DNA from: Odontocerum albicorne
Taxonomy: Eukaryota > Arthropoda > Insecta > Trichoptera > Odontoceridae
DNA: 64,000 nt
Reading direction: 5' to 3'
Assembly (NCBI GenBank): GCA_949825065.1
Contig: OX463845.1
Coordinates: 26,845,108-26,909,107, forward strand
Shown piece after piece: positions 12,775-25,325 of this stretch. The position numbers and the translations under genes were made by a program. The notes under the pieces were generated by a model. The model made no database searches, was not told the origin of the DNA, and was given only the letters and a program-made list of their open reading frames with translations. Positions within the stretch are counted from its first letter, which is position 1. Each line of letters opens with the position of its first letter.

Positions 12775-12866
12775 GCCAGTATCGTACGAGGGGACTAGCA
12801 CAGCGCGGGGTTCGAACCAACGACCTTCCGCACGGAACTCCAATGAGTTACTGCACGGCCATGCAC
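12775..12866 (-). mobile_element. tRNA-like sequence (pseudo-tRNA or second SINE family)
   Basis: On the minus strand, GCATGGC at the 5' side can pair along seven positions (two G-T) with GCTGTGC at the 3' side, as in an acceptor stem. A perfect B-box/T-loop (GGTTCGAACCCC) lies in the right place and an A-box-like GCAGTAACTCATTGG upstream. The D and anticodon arms do not fold cleanly, so a functional tRNA is unlikely. The head differs from the main SINE family of the window. Confidence 0.55.
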
Positions 12867-12963
12867 CCTCACAAACTCACTATTTTATTTATAAATCGGA
12901 ATGCTTTTTTGCTTTTAATAATTTATTTCAGCTAACTTGATATTCGAAAACATTTATGTATAG

Positions 12964-13186
12964 TGCGAATGTGAGTTTAAAAAAGCGTGGTATAGAAAGG
13001 CCAAAGAAAGTGTGGTTGGATCAAGTAAATAGTATTTAAAAAGAATGAAAACGTTAAGTCAGAGAAATCGTAGGAGTTATACATTAATGTATGAATGTAG
13101 AGGCGTAGGATATGTCGAAATAGGAAAGTTTGGAGGTCTGTCTTCTCTGCTTACCCTGGCAGGAAAATGGCGTGATGAGTAGTATG
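12964..13186 (+). mobile_element. RTE-like 3' tail
   Basis: In frame pieces it reads -ERPKKVWLDQVNSI-, then -VKSQRNRRSYT-MYECRGVGYVEIGKFGGLSSLLTLAGKWRDE, with at least one frameshift. The K/R-x-RPKKVWLDQV block is typical of the C-terminal tail of RTE-type endonuclease/reverse transcriptases. Only this tail is present. Confidence 0.75.
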
Positions 13187-14340
13187 TATTTTTATTTATT
13201 TATTTATTATTACACATGACAAGAAATATACACAATTTGCGAAAAAACAAAAGGTAATTTGATTTGGACATACAATTTTAATGGATCTGGGTTTGTTGCC
13301 TTTCATTTGTCGTATCCCCAGTAAACTAGGCTTTTGCCTGTATCTCACTGAGGATATTTAGCATGAAAAAATAAATCGATACTTCTTTCCGATTTTTGAT
13401 TACACAAAAACAAAACCTCGTTGCACGCTGTCATCAACCTGACAAACAGTGACACTCAACTACAACTGGAAACATCTTGCGAAATTCAACTTCTCACACA
13501 TCATCCCTCCAGAAATACCAAAAATATTCATCCCACAATATACCGCACACAATCATAAGAATAAAAATTAAGATTAAAACAAAATTAAAACAAAAAATAC
13601 ACAGAAACACAAATATAAAAACAACCAAAATTAAAACAACAAGCAGATATGTTAAATATATATGTTAAACGTTTACAAAGCGTTAATTATACAAAATAAA
13701 TTTGTGCTTCAATTTAAAAGGTTTTCATTTTTACACGTAAAACTAAAAAAAAGGTAGGCAATTAAAAATATGTTGAGTTTCTCAAAAATATCACTGTAAG
13801 ATATTTTAATACATTTTACTCTTGATAATGTGAATAATCTGAGAGTCAGTCGAAAGAAATCCTATTATTTAAGCTTACTTTTATATGTTTGACATTTAAG
13901 GCGTTAATTTGATGTTTCAAGGCTAAAACAATACATCAACCACTTTATAATTAAAATATACTTTAGTCACACATGACTCAAAATCTCATACATGTTGTAA
14001 AAATAAAAACTATATTAGCATATCATTAAGCAGGTAGCTACATACAAAACAAATACTTCCTTTCATTAACAGTCTCGGTGGTAAATCGTTTGAAAATTGT
14101 TCACAATTCGTGACAGCTTTATCAAAAGCGCATAAGGCAGATTGATTATACTCTAGCTAGGTATGAATAGTTTCATTTCGATTTATTTATATTTCGTAGA
14201 CAAAAAAAACGTTAGCATTGATCTGAAAAAAAATACTTTCAAATATATGAATGAATATTGTAATCAACATTACCCAGAATTGAAACACATTGGCATTGTT
14301 CATCCATTAAATTGCTAACGAAAATATATAATTATTTTCT
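13187..14340. other. unassigned A+T-rich sequence
   Basis: A lysine/threonine-rich frame at 13477-13668 arises from simple A-rich sequence. I see no gene or element boundary. Confidence 0.45.
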
Positions 14341-14500
14341 TATCATATACGAGGTAAGCAGAAAGAAGAGAGTACCAAACTTTCCTATCTCGACAGACAT
14401 CATTCGCCTATTCTACATCCAAACACCTGCTTATACAACTCTTATTATTTTTGTGACGTTTCAAAATATTATTCACTTGATCCAGTACCAAAATCTGCAA
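14341..14500 (-). mobile_element. RTE-like 3' tail
   Basis: The minus strand shows the tail (plus-strand markers ggtaagcagaaagaagagag, ttcgcctattctacatccaa, ttcacttgatcc). The last marker is the reverse complement of the codons for WLDQV, WIDQV in this copy. The far terminus is eroded. Confidence 0.65.
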
Positions 14501-15124
14501 AAAAATAGTATACTGGTGTTCGATTAGAGTATATATGTGTTTGTACTTTGTTTACTATCGCTACACGTCGTTCGATATTAATGCAACTCTTCCATCATCT
14601 GAAAAAATACTACTCAAATAACATTTACTTATAATTTACATTTTATTTCCGAAACAAAATAAGTGTCATTATCTGATCATTAATTTATTTAGATACCACT
14701 GCATATTGTCTCAATAAAACGCGTGATAGTCAACAACAACCTCGAAAAAAACTCAAAAACATAATACTGGGCAGGCAACATACTCATTGCACCATTCCTT
14801 ATGACATGAGATTGAAAATATTAATCTATACATGTTTCACATTACTTCTATAATAAAAAAAATACACATAATTAATTGAAATAATTGTTATCTAGTTATA
14901 AATTAGTATGAAAGTGCTGACTATTTATGAGAAATTAAATATTAAGATTATTATTAAAAATAAAAATTACACGTAAGAAATAAGAATTAAGTTAGTTCAT
15001 AATTATAACAGATAAATAAGATTAGTTCTCAAGATATAAATTTGTATATAAGTGTAGCCTTTGGCAAATGTTTGTATTTTTGTTTGGACTTTAAAATTTA
15101 AAACTACTTTAAATTCATTACTAA

Positions 15125-15545
15125 CATAACATCGTCCTACTTTCTTGTCAGGGTAGGCAGTGAGGAAAGAGTTCCAGACTTATTTTTCTCATGGCACATA
15201 CTTCGCCTCTTCTACATCCACACACCTTCTCAGACAATTTCCTGAACTTTTACCTTTCTTTCTTTCAGGATATCATTTAATCAATACAAAAATGATTTCC
15301 TTGATCTTTCTGTACTCCGCATCTCACTCATATTTGCACTATACATTTGTTTTGGTAGTCTTTCTTTATTTATTTGTTCTACATATACAAACGCTTTCAT
15401 TAATCTTCTTCGTCTTAGTTAGCCTTAACTTCACATTTATCTCCAATCACTTCATTCCGTATTCTTTCATATACTATCATATCATCTCTGTCCACGCATT
15501 TCTACAGCATTCACTCGACTCATTTCAATATTTTCCTCGTTAACG
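15125..15545 (-). mobile_element. RTE-like 3' region, long copy
   Basis: This copy extends about 420 bp upstream of the terminus (plus-strand ggtaggcagtgaggaaagag) through the RGRP-type block. It continues into more N-terminal sequence resembling the region around NAVEMRALR in better copies. The frame is heavily broken; the long plus-strand frame at 15160-15543 is the antisense shadow. Confidence 0.6.
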
Positions 15546-17369
15546 CTGCAAAATGTATTTAAAATCAAAATAACCATAAAAAATAAAAGTAAATGTAAAC
15601 ATAATAATTTTGAACTGTTATATATGTTGACTGGGTATATCGACTAAAACGAAATCTTAGAACAGAAACAATTTATAGAACTAAAAACAAATCTAACCAT
15701 TTTTAATCAGATGAATGCAAAACAAACAATAGTTACTACTTCCGTTAACCATCTCTGCGGTAAATTGTACTATATAAACAGTGTTCACGATCTGAGGCAA
15801 CTTCATTATAAGCTGTAAGCCGGGCTGATGTTGCGCTGGGTATAGCAGGATAGTTTTGTTACCATCTTATTTACATTTATAACGCAGAAGGTGAGCGGCA
15901 ATCTGCATAGATAACGAGGGTTCTCATCGGATACACCACGATGCAGTTGGGCCCTATTACATTAGCGGCCCGGTGCATAGATTACAGACTCGTGCTCGAC
16001 TTATCTGCCCCACTGATCTAATTCAAAAGAATTAGTGTTCGGTGAAAAGTTCTTTGAATCGATACTGTTTTGGTGTAGAATAATTAATATTTTTTTTATC
16101 TGTACCTTACACAGGATTAGCCACCGTGGCCAAGTTGTAAAACGCCTGTGTTGCAACTCGGATGATACAGATGCAATTCCAATTGAAACTCAATTTATTT
16201 TAAAAATTTGCAAAAAGAAAACAACTTAATAATTGAACTATAAACTTCTTGCAATTTTCAATCACTTTTTTCATGATTTTTTTTCTGAATGAATACAGAA
16301 AAAATATTTAATCAAAATAAAAACATATTCTCAAGTCACATTATTTTGTCTATTATACACCTCTAAAATCGACTAACCTTATCATCTCTTTCTCATCTTC
16401 GTCTATGCTTTGTGTTACTCACCGATACACTAATTTATTTACGTAGAATAACGAAAGAAGATCGGATCATTATTTATTTAAAAGCTTACACAACTGGAGG
16501 CGCAAGAGATTTTATCTCAAATAATAGAATACTGTCGACAGTTTTCTCTTTTAACAAATACATTATTAAACTGCTTTTCGAAAACCAAAATATTACATTG
16601 AAAGTTACAAAAACTTTTAGGATAATGTTTTTTTAATCATATCTACATTATTTTTGATAATACTGTTTTGTATGCCAAAGTTTTCTGTCGATTATTTTAT
16701 TTAGAACTACAGTAACCTCGTTTTTTTTTTAATTTAATAACACCGCCAATTTATGTTAAAAGCGTATATATTTTTGTTCTTCTGTGTGTGGTCCTCACAC
16801 GCACTGTGTTCTACACAGCCAGCTCACAACATCTGGTATTATACCACTTCTGCATACATCCAGGAAACGCATACAGTGGACAGCTGTTATTAATAGAATA
16901 CATGGTCTTAATCTCCCGTACTCACTGAAAGTTGTCATTGCTAGACCTCACTTGTGCATATCATATGCAGTGCGGTTCACTTCGGATTTAGTTCTATTTA
17001 GAGTGCACCACTCTTTTTGAGGTAGATGAAATCCAAGGAACTCCTAAAAAGTGTTTGTTTTTACATCACACCCTACCCAACGGGACCACCAATTAACGGT
17101 GATTGACCTGTTTGTTCCAGAACCTTCCAGATTTGTGGATGAGTGGTGAGACAGATTTGCACTGGTTCTTTGTTTTCTGTAATTAGATGCAGTTAGAGGA
17201 AAATTGACTATTTTTGTATATCCTATCTTATAATATAAACAAATTCAATTGTAATTACAACGCATATTGCTTTTATTACACTTAACAAAATTCAATGTTG
17301 GTTTAGTTCCTATTCTTGAAGACAAAACTCAACTTTTAAGGTATATTTAACATCTAACATTTTTTTCTT
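15546..17369. other. unassigned, one old SINE inside
   Basis: A moderately G+C-rich patch (about 15820-16020) and another at 16780-17160 are possible remnants of something coding or regulatory, but no product is recognisable in any frame (for example 16784-17020). A decayed SINE at 16113-16205 is listed separately. Confidence 0.35.
16113..16205 (+). mobile_element. decayed SINE
   Basis: The sequence gccaccgtggccaagttgta, then gcaattccaattgaaactca, follows the family head (A-box, weak B-box) and the start of the body. Confidence 0.5.
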
Positions 17370-17452
17370 TATGTATTATATCATGCCCGGTCTACGTATG
17401 TATTATATCACGTCCTTATCTATGTATGTATTATATCACGTCCGGTCCTCGT
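17370..17452. repeat. tandem repeat, ~28 bp x 3
   Basis: Three units beginning tatgtattatatca(t/c)g(c/t)cc start at 17370, 17397 and 17425. Confidence 0.85.
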
Positions 17453-17744
17453 AAAGTTGAGGATCACTTTGGGGAAGATACGTATGTCTTCAGTGACTTT
17501 TCCTCAATTGTCTAGATACCCTTCGGTTTTATACGTTACATTACGAAGTTTTTTTCCGCCGACTGTCCGTCGACCCGCGATTGACCATCAATATAAATTT
17601 AAGGAAATGGTCAACTTTCTCACCTCAATTTATATTAGAACACTTCATTTCCAAATTTAATATCCTCTTATTTGTATTTTCTTAGCATTTGAAATCGCTT
17701 ATTTTATAATAATTGAACAAATCACTTAAATATTGCAAAACAGC

Positions 17745-17935
17745 CGTCAAGCACAAAAGGCCTATCTCCCAGTTCACGCGCTCGAGAGCATTTGTTTGGT
17801 CTGCGCTGATCGCGATCCCGTCAAAACTACGTGAGTAATGTCCCCACTGCACGAACTGCGTGTCCGTACATACACCTATTGTTTATCTGCAGTGCGAATC
17901 GGCCGTGCGGAGCTCATGGTGCAATTTAGAGCGAC
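17745..17935. promoter_or_regulatory. CpG-rich block, possible regulatory or exonic relic
   Basis: About 190 bp are clearly richer in G+C and CpG than all surroundings (gttcacgcgctcgagagc, gcgctgatcgcgatcccgtc, gaatcggccgtgcggagctc). No frame gives a recognisable protein and no tRNA-like fold is seen. A promoter, a conserved non-coding element or a fragment of an unidentified repeat are all possible. Confidence 0.25.
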
Positions 17936-18685
17936 ATGATAACGTGAAATATGATTTGTATACAATTATTCCTTAAACAATTTTAGGGCATATTTTTCTA
18001 TTGAATTTTCATAACTTGTTGTTGTTTATTTAAATTAAGTATTTCACATTTTTTTAAACCATTCACTCTAAAAAACGAGACGACTTCAAATAATCCGATT
18101 GTTGGATAATAAATAAAACTGAGATATAAAATAACTTACTTGCGCTAAGGATTGAATATGCATATCTGAGGGACAGTAGTAATTTTTATAATGTCACACC
18201 TTCAAATTAAAATAAACATGTCTCAAGGTCTTCGAAATAGGGAGAGCGAGGAGTAAAGAGCTTTTGGAGGTCTGTTGTGGGTGAATGACTGATGTAAATA
18301 TAGAGAATGTGATGAGGAATGGTCGGACATGGTTATTTAGCATAATATGTGGTTGGAGTTGTATATGTGATAGCTAGAGTTTTAAATGTGTGTAAGAATA
18401 TTCAGTGTTTAGTGTTTAGAACAAATGTATGAAATGAGATCACTTTGTTACGGACAAGGCAAGGTTCATGAAGTGATTATCTATATCCACAAATTGGAGA
18501 GTTTTTAGAAATTTTACTTACTTATTCTCTATAGTTAGCCTCTCCATTAAATCTTTGTCGATTTTAAATTATGTATTGTGGATATTAAAAACAAAAAACT
18601 CTAGATCCGTTCGTCGAGCTTCAATTATTTATTTTATATTAATAGAAAAAAATTACGATACCTCGCTTTGAGAGTAAAATATTCT
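17936..18685. other. unassigned
   Basis: No gene is recognised. A short stretch at 18225-18300 weakly resembles the RTE tail (ttttggaggtctgtt) but lacks the conserved block. Confidence 0.4.
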
Positions 18686-19085
18686 ACTAGTGAAAATAAT
18701 ATTATTTTTATAAGTATTGCTGTATCATATTAAATGATTGTTATACTAGTGAAAATAATATTATTTTTATAAGTATTGCTGTATCATATTAAATGATTGT
18801 TATACTAGTGAAAATAATATTATTTTTATAAGTATTGCTGTATCATATTAAATGATTGTTATACTAGTGAAAATAATATTATTTTTATAAGTATTGCTGT
18901 ATCATATTAAATGATTGTTATACTAGTGAAAATAATATTATTTTTATAAGTATTGCTGTATCATATTAAATTATTGTTATACTAGTGAAAATAATATTAT
19001 TTTTATAAGTATTGCTGTATCATATTAAATGATTGTTATACTAGTGAAAAAAATATTATTTTTAAGTATTGCTGTATCCTATTAA
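18686..19085. repeat. 59-bp tandem array, 7 units
   Basis: Units start at 18686, 18745, 18804, 18863, 18922, 18981 and 19040. The first five are identical or nearly so by eye. The sixth has a single change (gattg to tattg), and the last is mutated and shortened. Each unit contains a short palindrome (aataatattatt). Such uniformity indicates a recent expansion. Confidence 0.95.
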
Positions 19086-21829
19086 AATTTGAAGAAATTT
19101 GTCCCAACCCCCTACCGTACCGTACTCGTAAACTGAGATGAACTTGTTTCCGCTTAGCACTAAAATATATAAAACGCTTTTTGTCTTTAGAAATAACTTA
19201 AGGTGTCTTTGTATGCAAACAATCACATATGATTCCAAATGTATTTAGGTTACAAAGTAAAACAAGCTCGAAATTTGTCAGGAATGGAATCTGTGTCATC
19301 AGTTAGACCATTGCTACAGTATTTTACGTAAAATGTCTATGATAAAATCTCACTTTATTAACCAAGTTGAGCTATTTGTTTTAGTGTAAACTTTTTATAA
19401 AACGTGTTGAACACATAAGTTGAAATCAACATAATTTATTAACATTTTTTAAATTTCCTTATGCTAGAGTGTATTTAATGAAATATACTTGTAAAAGTTC
19501 ATGTATTACTGAGAGTAACAGTGTTACAAGGGTACGAAAACATAAGCGATGTCTATGAAATCACAAATTTTCAGAATTTTTCAAATTATATTATAGAAAT
19601 AAATCATAATTTTAATGAAGGTATAGTTAAAATTTTCCATACATAACAAAAATTGTATAAAACAATGAATTTAAAAACATTAAAGATACATAAAGTCATG
19701 ACCAAAAATTAAAACAGTATTAAATAACCGAAGAATGCAAAAACTTCAATTCTCATTCAAAATAAACGTTGGGTTCAATAAACCACACACATTTCCGATG
19801 ACACCAGTTAAGCTAACCTAAGCGCCTACCTCTCGTAACAAACCCGGATCATTCCACCTGAAGAGAGCCTCCAGATAAGAAGTAGAAACACGTGTAGCCG
19901 GGATTAATGTAATTAATGTAATGAAAAAATATTTTTTTACATTATATTATTTGAAATGTATTAATAAAAATATATTTTAAAGTACGAGTAGTAAAAAATA
20001 TCTTTTCAGACAAATGGATAATCCAATAATACGAGTTTATGAAAACTTCACTAATTTTTTTTATAATTTTCTTAAAAACCTTGGAAACAAGCCACCAAGA
20101 ATAAAACTACTGATATCTTAAGAAGTTACAGATTACAAATTGTTATGTCAAAATTGAAATTCTTTTCCGTCAATCAAACGGACTCTAATGGAACTATTAA
20201 TCAATTTGTTATATTCCAACTGAATGATTTATTATTTCTTTTCCTTCCGGCATAATATTCCTAACTCGATATTTCTATCATCTCCAATATATAAAACGCT
20301 TAGTCTCAAACTAATTGGTCTTGGCATTTAATTTATTTTTTTAATAAATCGATAACAACACTCACTTTTGAAGAGTGGTAAAAACTGATTTATTTTAATT
20401 ACACAGATTTTTGTCGAATGCAAAATATAATTAGATTTATTTTTCATTGGATTTTTTTTCTTTTATTTTTATGGTGTATGAAACCCTGAATGATATGACA
20501 ATGTACTACGCATATGACAGAAATATGCGATAGAAATATATCATTAGAAAGATTTGCTATCTCCTTAGTTATTTTAAGAGTGGTGGTCCTTAGACACGGA
20601 ATATACTTTGCAGGTGTGTAGGCAGGCTTATAGAATGGAAGCTGCCAAGAAGCTCATTCAGTATACATATACACTATTTGAGATATATTTGATATTCACT
20701 TAGAATAATATGTGGTATGCCAGTATATAACAAAATAAGAAATTTGAAATTTAATATTTGAAACTCAGGTTAATCTTAAAGTTATTAAATTATTTACAAA
20801 CGCTGAATTAAAAAAAACACACGTGAATAATTCATTAATTATGTGAACGAAAATTAAAAGTTCGAATTTATAAAACATGAAATGAATCAATAAATATTAT
20901 TTATTCGATAAAAACCGAACAGATTACAAAATATCTTTTAAATTTCAGTTAACTACTTTGAAAGCTTAATCATTTTTGAACAACAAAAAAGTTTCAAAAA
21001 TGTAAATAATATTTACCTTCACAACATAATGTTACGATTTCGCCGAAAAGGTTATTGTTTTAATCAATGAAAGTTTTTTTTTTATTTCAATAACATATTT
21101 TATGATTTTGATGCTCCAAATTGTGATAGCAATAAAGAACAATATCTGTCAGGGGAACTCGTCTGCTGAGATTCGAGCTCAGGCATAAAAGATGATCGAT
21201 CTGCATATTCTTTGCGATACCAATTACTTTTTGGTACATACATGCAGGCTTATTGATGGTCGTTTTCTTTTATCTATCAACTGTGCAAAAAAACTACTGA
21301 AAATGATTGCACAAAAGATCAACATATAATACACTACACTGCATCCAAATTAAATCAAAACCTTTTTATTAAATTCAAATTCAGGGGGTTAATATATTTT
21401 TTGGTAAATTATAAAACATTGGTATGTACGAGTATGTTAATTATAATAAATGTTTTACAAAATGTGTTCAAAGAATTTCTTTAATCTTTTAATATATCAA
21501 TTGCTTCCCAAATTAACAAAAAAAAACATATTTAAATTTCATTTTAAATGGAAAGGCATACGAGTATATTAAGTAAATAATAATAAAAAAAATTAAACGA
21601 TTAATGGGTATTCGTTTTGATTATTGAGAGATGCTTTGGTTTTGGAAAAATAAATGATTAAAAATGAGGTATTTTTATTGAATAAAGATTGTTTACGGTA
21701 CCATATTCACGAACTGAGCTTTAACGAGTATAATAGTGTCACCCTCTGCAAACGGAATGGCCTTATTGAACGATTTTTTCGATATTGATATTTTTCATAC
21801 CTAAACGGATTCATACATATATGTTGTAT
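19086..21829. other. unassigned A+T-rich sequence
   Basis: No gene is recognised across 2.7 kb. A somewhat G+C-richer patch at 19780-19900 and one tRNA-like sequence (21150-21240, listed separately) are the only distinct parts. Confidence 0.45.
21150..21240 (-). mobile_element. tRNA-like sequence, probable SINE head
   Basis: The minus strand reads gtaattggtatcgcaaagaa followed by a B-box-like gagctcgaatctc at normal spacing. It is not the main SINE head, and no clear body was found. Confidence 0.4.
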
Positions 21830-21837
21830 ATACATAT

Positions 21838-21962
21838 CATCCCGTTATTATCCGGTCGGGGTAGGCAGAGAAGATAGGATACCTGACTTGCGTATCTCAA
21901 CGCACATTTTTAGCCTCTTCTCATCCATAAACATTATTATACAATGTTGTTTATAGTTAAGG
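21838..21962 (-). mobile_element. RTE-like 3' tail
   Basis: Plus-strand markers are catcccgttattatccggtc, ggggtaggcagagaagatag and agcctcttctcatccataaa. Only the last ~40 codons are present. It abuts a short repeat (gttaaggcattaacgttgtg) that also occurs near 2080. Confidence 0.65.
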
Positions 21963-22179
21963 CATTAACGTTGTGGAGGTTTAAAGAACATGACCTTTTT
22001 CAGAAACAAATTGTGTCTTCATTTTTAAGCTTGGAAAACTCCATTGCGTGAACCAAATGGTAAAAATAGATATTTGGTGAACCCAAAAGAATATTTTGAA
22101 CATCAGACCTAAAAGCTGTATAAGAAGCCAAGACTTCAATAAATAAACAATGCTACTGAGGGTGTAAGCATAACCTTGG

Positions 22180-22290
22180 TGCCTAACTGAAGATGCCCAT
22201 CCAGGATGGAAGGGAGTGAAAAATGTTCTTGGAAGAAGCTAAGGCTCATCCGGGGCTATGGAACCTTTGATAATGATGAAACTAATTCAT
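22180..22290 (+). mobile_element. RTE-clade 3' end, second type
   Basis: With one frameshift the sequence reads DGREWKxMFLEEAKAHPGL, a common C-terminus of RTE-clade reverse transcriptases. It is followed by a TGATAATGATGAAA-type tail, as expected for that clade. No upstream domain is left. Confidence 0.6.
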
Positions 22291-22420
22291 TTTTTATGCC
22301 TTTGGTTTCAATATTACGGATTGAGTTGATTCAATCAAATTAATTTATGAAATTTAGAAGGTACCTAACATTTATTCAATAAGAAAACTTGAGGTCATCT
22401 TATTTACGAGTATTTGATAA

Positions 22421-22620
22421 TATCCGTAACCAAGTTGGTAAGACATTTGTCTTCCTACCTGAGAGTGGCGGGTTCGAATCCCATTGAAACACAGATTTAA
22501 AAGAATTCCAGTCTGGTGTTCACTAAAGACATCTTTAATATCTTTGTGGTTGGTTGGAAAAAAATACACGACAATAAGCTCACCGGACTATACTTTATTC
22601 AACGAAAGTATCACAGTTAC
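22421..22620 (+). mobile_element. tRNA-derived SINE
   Basis: The copy is nearly complete: A-box region taaccaagttggtaagac, B-box gggttcgaatccc, body ccagtctggtgttcactaaa and tttgtggttggttggaa, tail caacgaaagtatcacag. The reverse complement and one forward frame are open but have no coding meaning. Confidence 0.85.
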
Positions 22621-23499
22621 AATAAAAAGAGCTCTAAATAACTTTCCATATATAATAGTTTTTTTAAATACAGTTTACATTACGAAACTTACTTTTAAAA
22701 AAGGATTGATTCTAACCATAAAACTTCAAAACATCACCTCATACAAAAAACACTACTCATACAGATTTTTTATTTTTTTTTATTTCTTTCATAATTTCTG
22801 TTCAACAAGATATAGCAATGGTTCAAAGTTAAATGCATCAGGTCACAGAACAAGATGTAGGTGTACTACAAATTTAACGATACAAAGCAAATGATACACC
22901 AAGGGGCATATTATTCCTCTTCCATCTCTCCCATGACCTCTGCGGATCGTTTCGTGGAGCCGGGCATTCAGGAAATGTGCTATAGTATCAATACTATTAT
23001 TTATACAACGTAATAAATCACACGGTCATTAAACTTCATAAATTATTGTACTACTGTTGAAAAAATGTGTAATAACTGTTCTGTCGGCTAGTAAACTACG
23101 CTATTTGCATTTAATTATTATATTAAGACTATGCTGATATTATACAAATTTAATGGGCTTTAAAAATATTTTCAATCAGAAATAATCATTTAGTGATTGA
23201 AAATATTTCTTTTCAATGATGAACCATTGTGAAATGAAATATAATATTATACATTAACTTTGTTAGGAAATTTGATTGTAAATTATGGCAGTGGAAGTAA
23301 AATAATATAAAAACTAAAGGTACAGGAACAATTTTAGAAAGTATGTGAAGTAAATGGATGCAAATAGTGAATAAAAGTCTTACTCTTTGTATATCGAGAT
23401 AGGAAAATGTTGTGATAGTTGGAAGCAGTATATCAATCAATTCGTTATGAATTCCAAGACATATTTTACATTGATGCGCTAATGGAGTTTAGACAATAA
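22621..23499. other. unassigned
   Basis: No gene is recognised. The frames at 22484-22894 and 23213-23440 overlap simple T-rich sequence and a SINE. Confidence 0.4.
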
Positions 23500-23890
23500 T
23501 GTACTGAAACTCAACACTTCTGGGATACATATTTCGCTTCTGCTACGTCAATACTCCTCTATTATAAGAGGTTTCATTATTCCCTACTTGATTAATTTGG
23601 TCACGAAACGTTTTCCCAACCTTCTCTTAAATTTAACGAGTATAATACTCGTTTAGATATTTTTTTGTGAATCTTTCATCATTCCCTCCTTTCTTCATCT
23701 TAAGCACTAGATCTATATTAAATTTGCATTCTTTCCTAATATACCAATTTTTAGCTATGGTATACATTACTTTTCCACATATTTTACGCAACGCTCTCAT
23801 TTCTACAGCCCCGCCTGCATATTCTAATATTGGGACTAAGAATACGATATTATATTTTATTATCTTGAAATACTTTGATTGGTAAACACA
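23500..23890 (-). mobile_element. RTE-like 3' region
   Basis: The minus-strand frame at 23633-23896 reads -LEYAGGAVEMRALRKICGK-, matching the -INAVEMRALRxxCGV- segment that precedes the tail in this family. The left part (ttcgcttctgctacgtcaat) belongs to the diverged tail subtype also seen at 7489. The two parts are not in one frame. Confidence 0.6.
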
Positions 23891-23896
23891 TAACAC

Positions 23897-25176
23897 AGCC
23901 CACCATTGATTATTTTAGCAGCTCTTACTTTTCTATCAATATCAAACGTAGCGCGACCATCTGATATGAACATGCTTCGAAGATACAAAATATCGTTATT
24001 TTGTTATTACATACCATATATGGTATAAACAATTGTTTAATTTTAAACGTTGCTTAGTAATATTATTAGTTTTGAACATATGAAATATATAAATATTAGA
24101 TAACAATTTATACCATTGTCATTGATTTTCGGGCAAATTTCTTGAATACTTAAAACTTTTCAATGGAACAAGAGACTAATAATGGGTCTACGAGTAATAA
24201 AAATAATAAAACCGAGGAAGTTTATAGGATTGAAGTGCTTGCTTATTATCTTAGACTTTGAAATCAGCTGCCAACTTATGTAATTCGTGACTCAAAAATC
24301 ATTATATTTTCCTTCAGTGACGTAGTATATTTACTGATTCCCCAAATGGTATTTTTCCCAATTTCCCCTCCCATTTCCTAGACTAATAAAGTTGTTATAT
24401 TTGTTTAATTTATATTGACAATAATTTATCTCTTCTTTTTGTCTAACGGTTCTGTCTTTAGTTACTTTATTTTCTTTGTATAAACCTCTAATAAAAAATC
24501 TTTCCGACAATACTTGAAAAAAATATGTAATTTACAATGAAGTGTATAAATAAAAAAAATATAAAGGGTTGACATACTAATTCTTAAAAACCTACTGATA
24601 TTTTTCCATTTTAACTTAATTGGTGATTTTTATTTAAGTTAACATCAGTCCTCGAAATACTTAAAATGTGTTGTAGATAGAAGGTGTTGTTGTTAGACTG
24701 CTCAACTGTGAAGAATGGGAGCCTCAGAAGAAGATGAGAACCGAATCGGTAGCTATTTTGGAGCAAGGCTTGATTGATTTCATAAATGATGATTGCCTCG
24801 GAATTGAATTAGGATCATTACCGTAATTGGGATCCCACTGGGGATGCTGCAACGTGGACCAAACCGATTCAGCTTAGGTCGTGCGGAGGCCCCGTACTTT
24901 GATGGCATTATGCAATAAACAATTATTATTTATTCGATTCAGTTTTAATCAATCTAGATGATTTATTGAGAATGGTAATTCTATTAGTGATCAGTTTTCA
25001 GGATATAAAATTCTCGGAAAAAATAGAAAGAGGCAATTGCTTAGATAATACTACAATAAAAAAAAGTATTTACAGATTGACGAAAGTTTTTTAAGTCATA
25101 TTGCTAAATATTATATCTAGTTTACAGACTTAAACAAATATGATAAGACTATACTTTTCTATTCATTATAGATGAT
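23897..25176. other. unassigned
   Basis: A mid-G+C patch at 24670-24910 (gatcccactggggatgctgc, ggtcgtgcggaggccccgta) has the look of a degraded retroelement but no readable protein. The rest is A+T-rich. Confidence 0.35.
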
Positions 25177-25325
25177 GACGACATCCGTGAGCTTGTGAAT
25201 AAGACGTGTTTTCCAGGCAAGGAGCTGCAGGTTCAATTACACCCTCTTGAACATAATTCTGGTTAGTTGAAAAGCATTATGAAATGACAATAGACGCCAG
25301 ATTGTACTGTATACAATGAAATGGC
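25177..25325 (+). mobile_element. tRNA-derived SINE, shortened body
   Basis: The head reads gacgacatccgtgagcttgt ... gcaggttcaattaca. Most of the CCAGTCTGG block is deleted, but the 3' part (gacaatagacgccagattgt, actgtatacaatgaaatggc) is well kept. Confidence 0.75.

Noticed and set aside
15160..15543. 127-codon plus-strand frame
   Set aside because: It is the antisense of a minus-strand RTE-like tail.
17457..17660. Small protein gene
   Set aside because: Open for 67 codons but without recognisable motif, splice signals or conservation evidence.
22421..22494. Functional tRNA gene
   Set aside because: A- and B-boxes are present, but the same head is attached to the same non-tRNA body in many copies, so it is a SINE.
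22484..22894. 136-codon plus-strand frame
   Set aside because: It begins inside a SINE and continues through simple T-rich sequence; no domain or codon bias.
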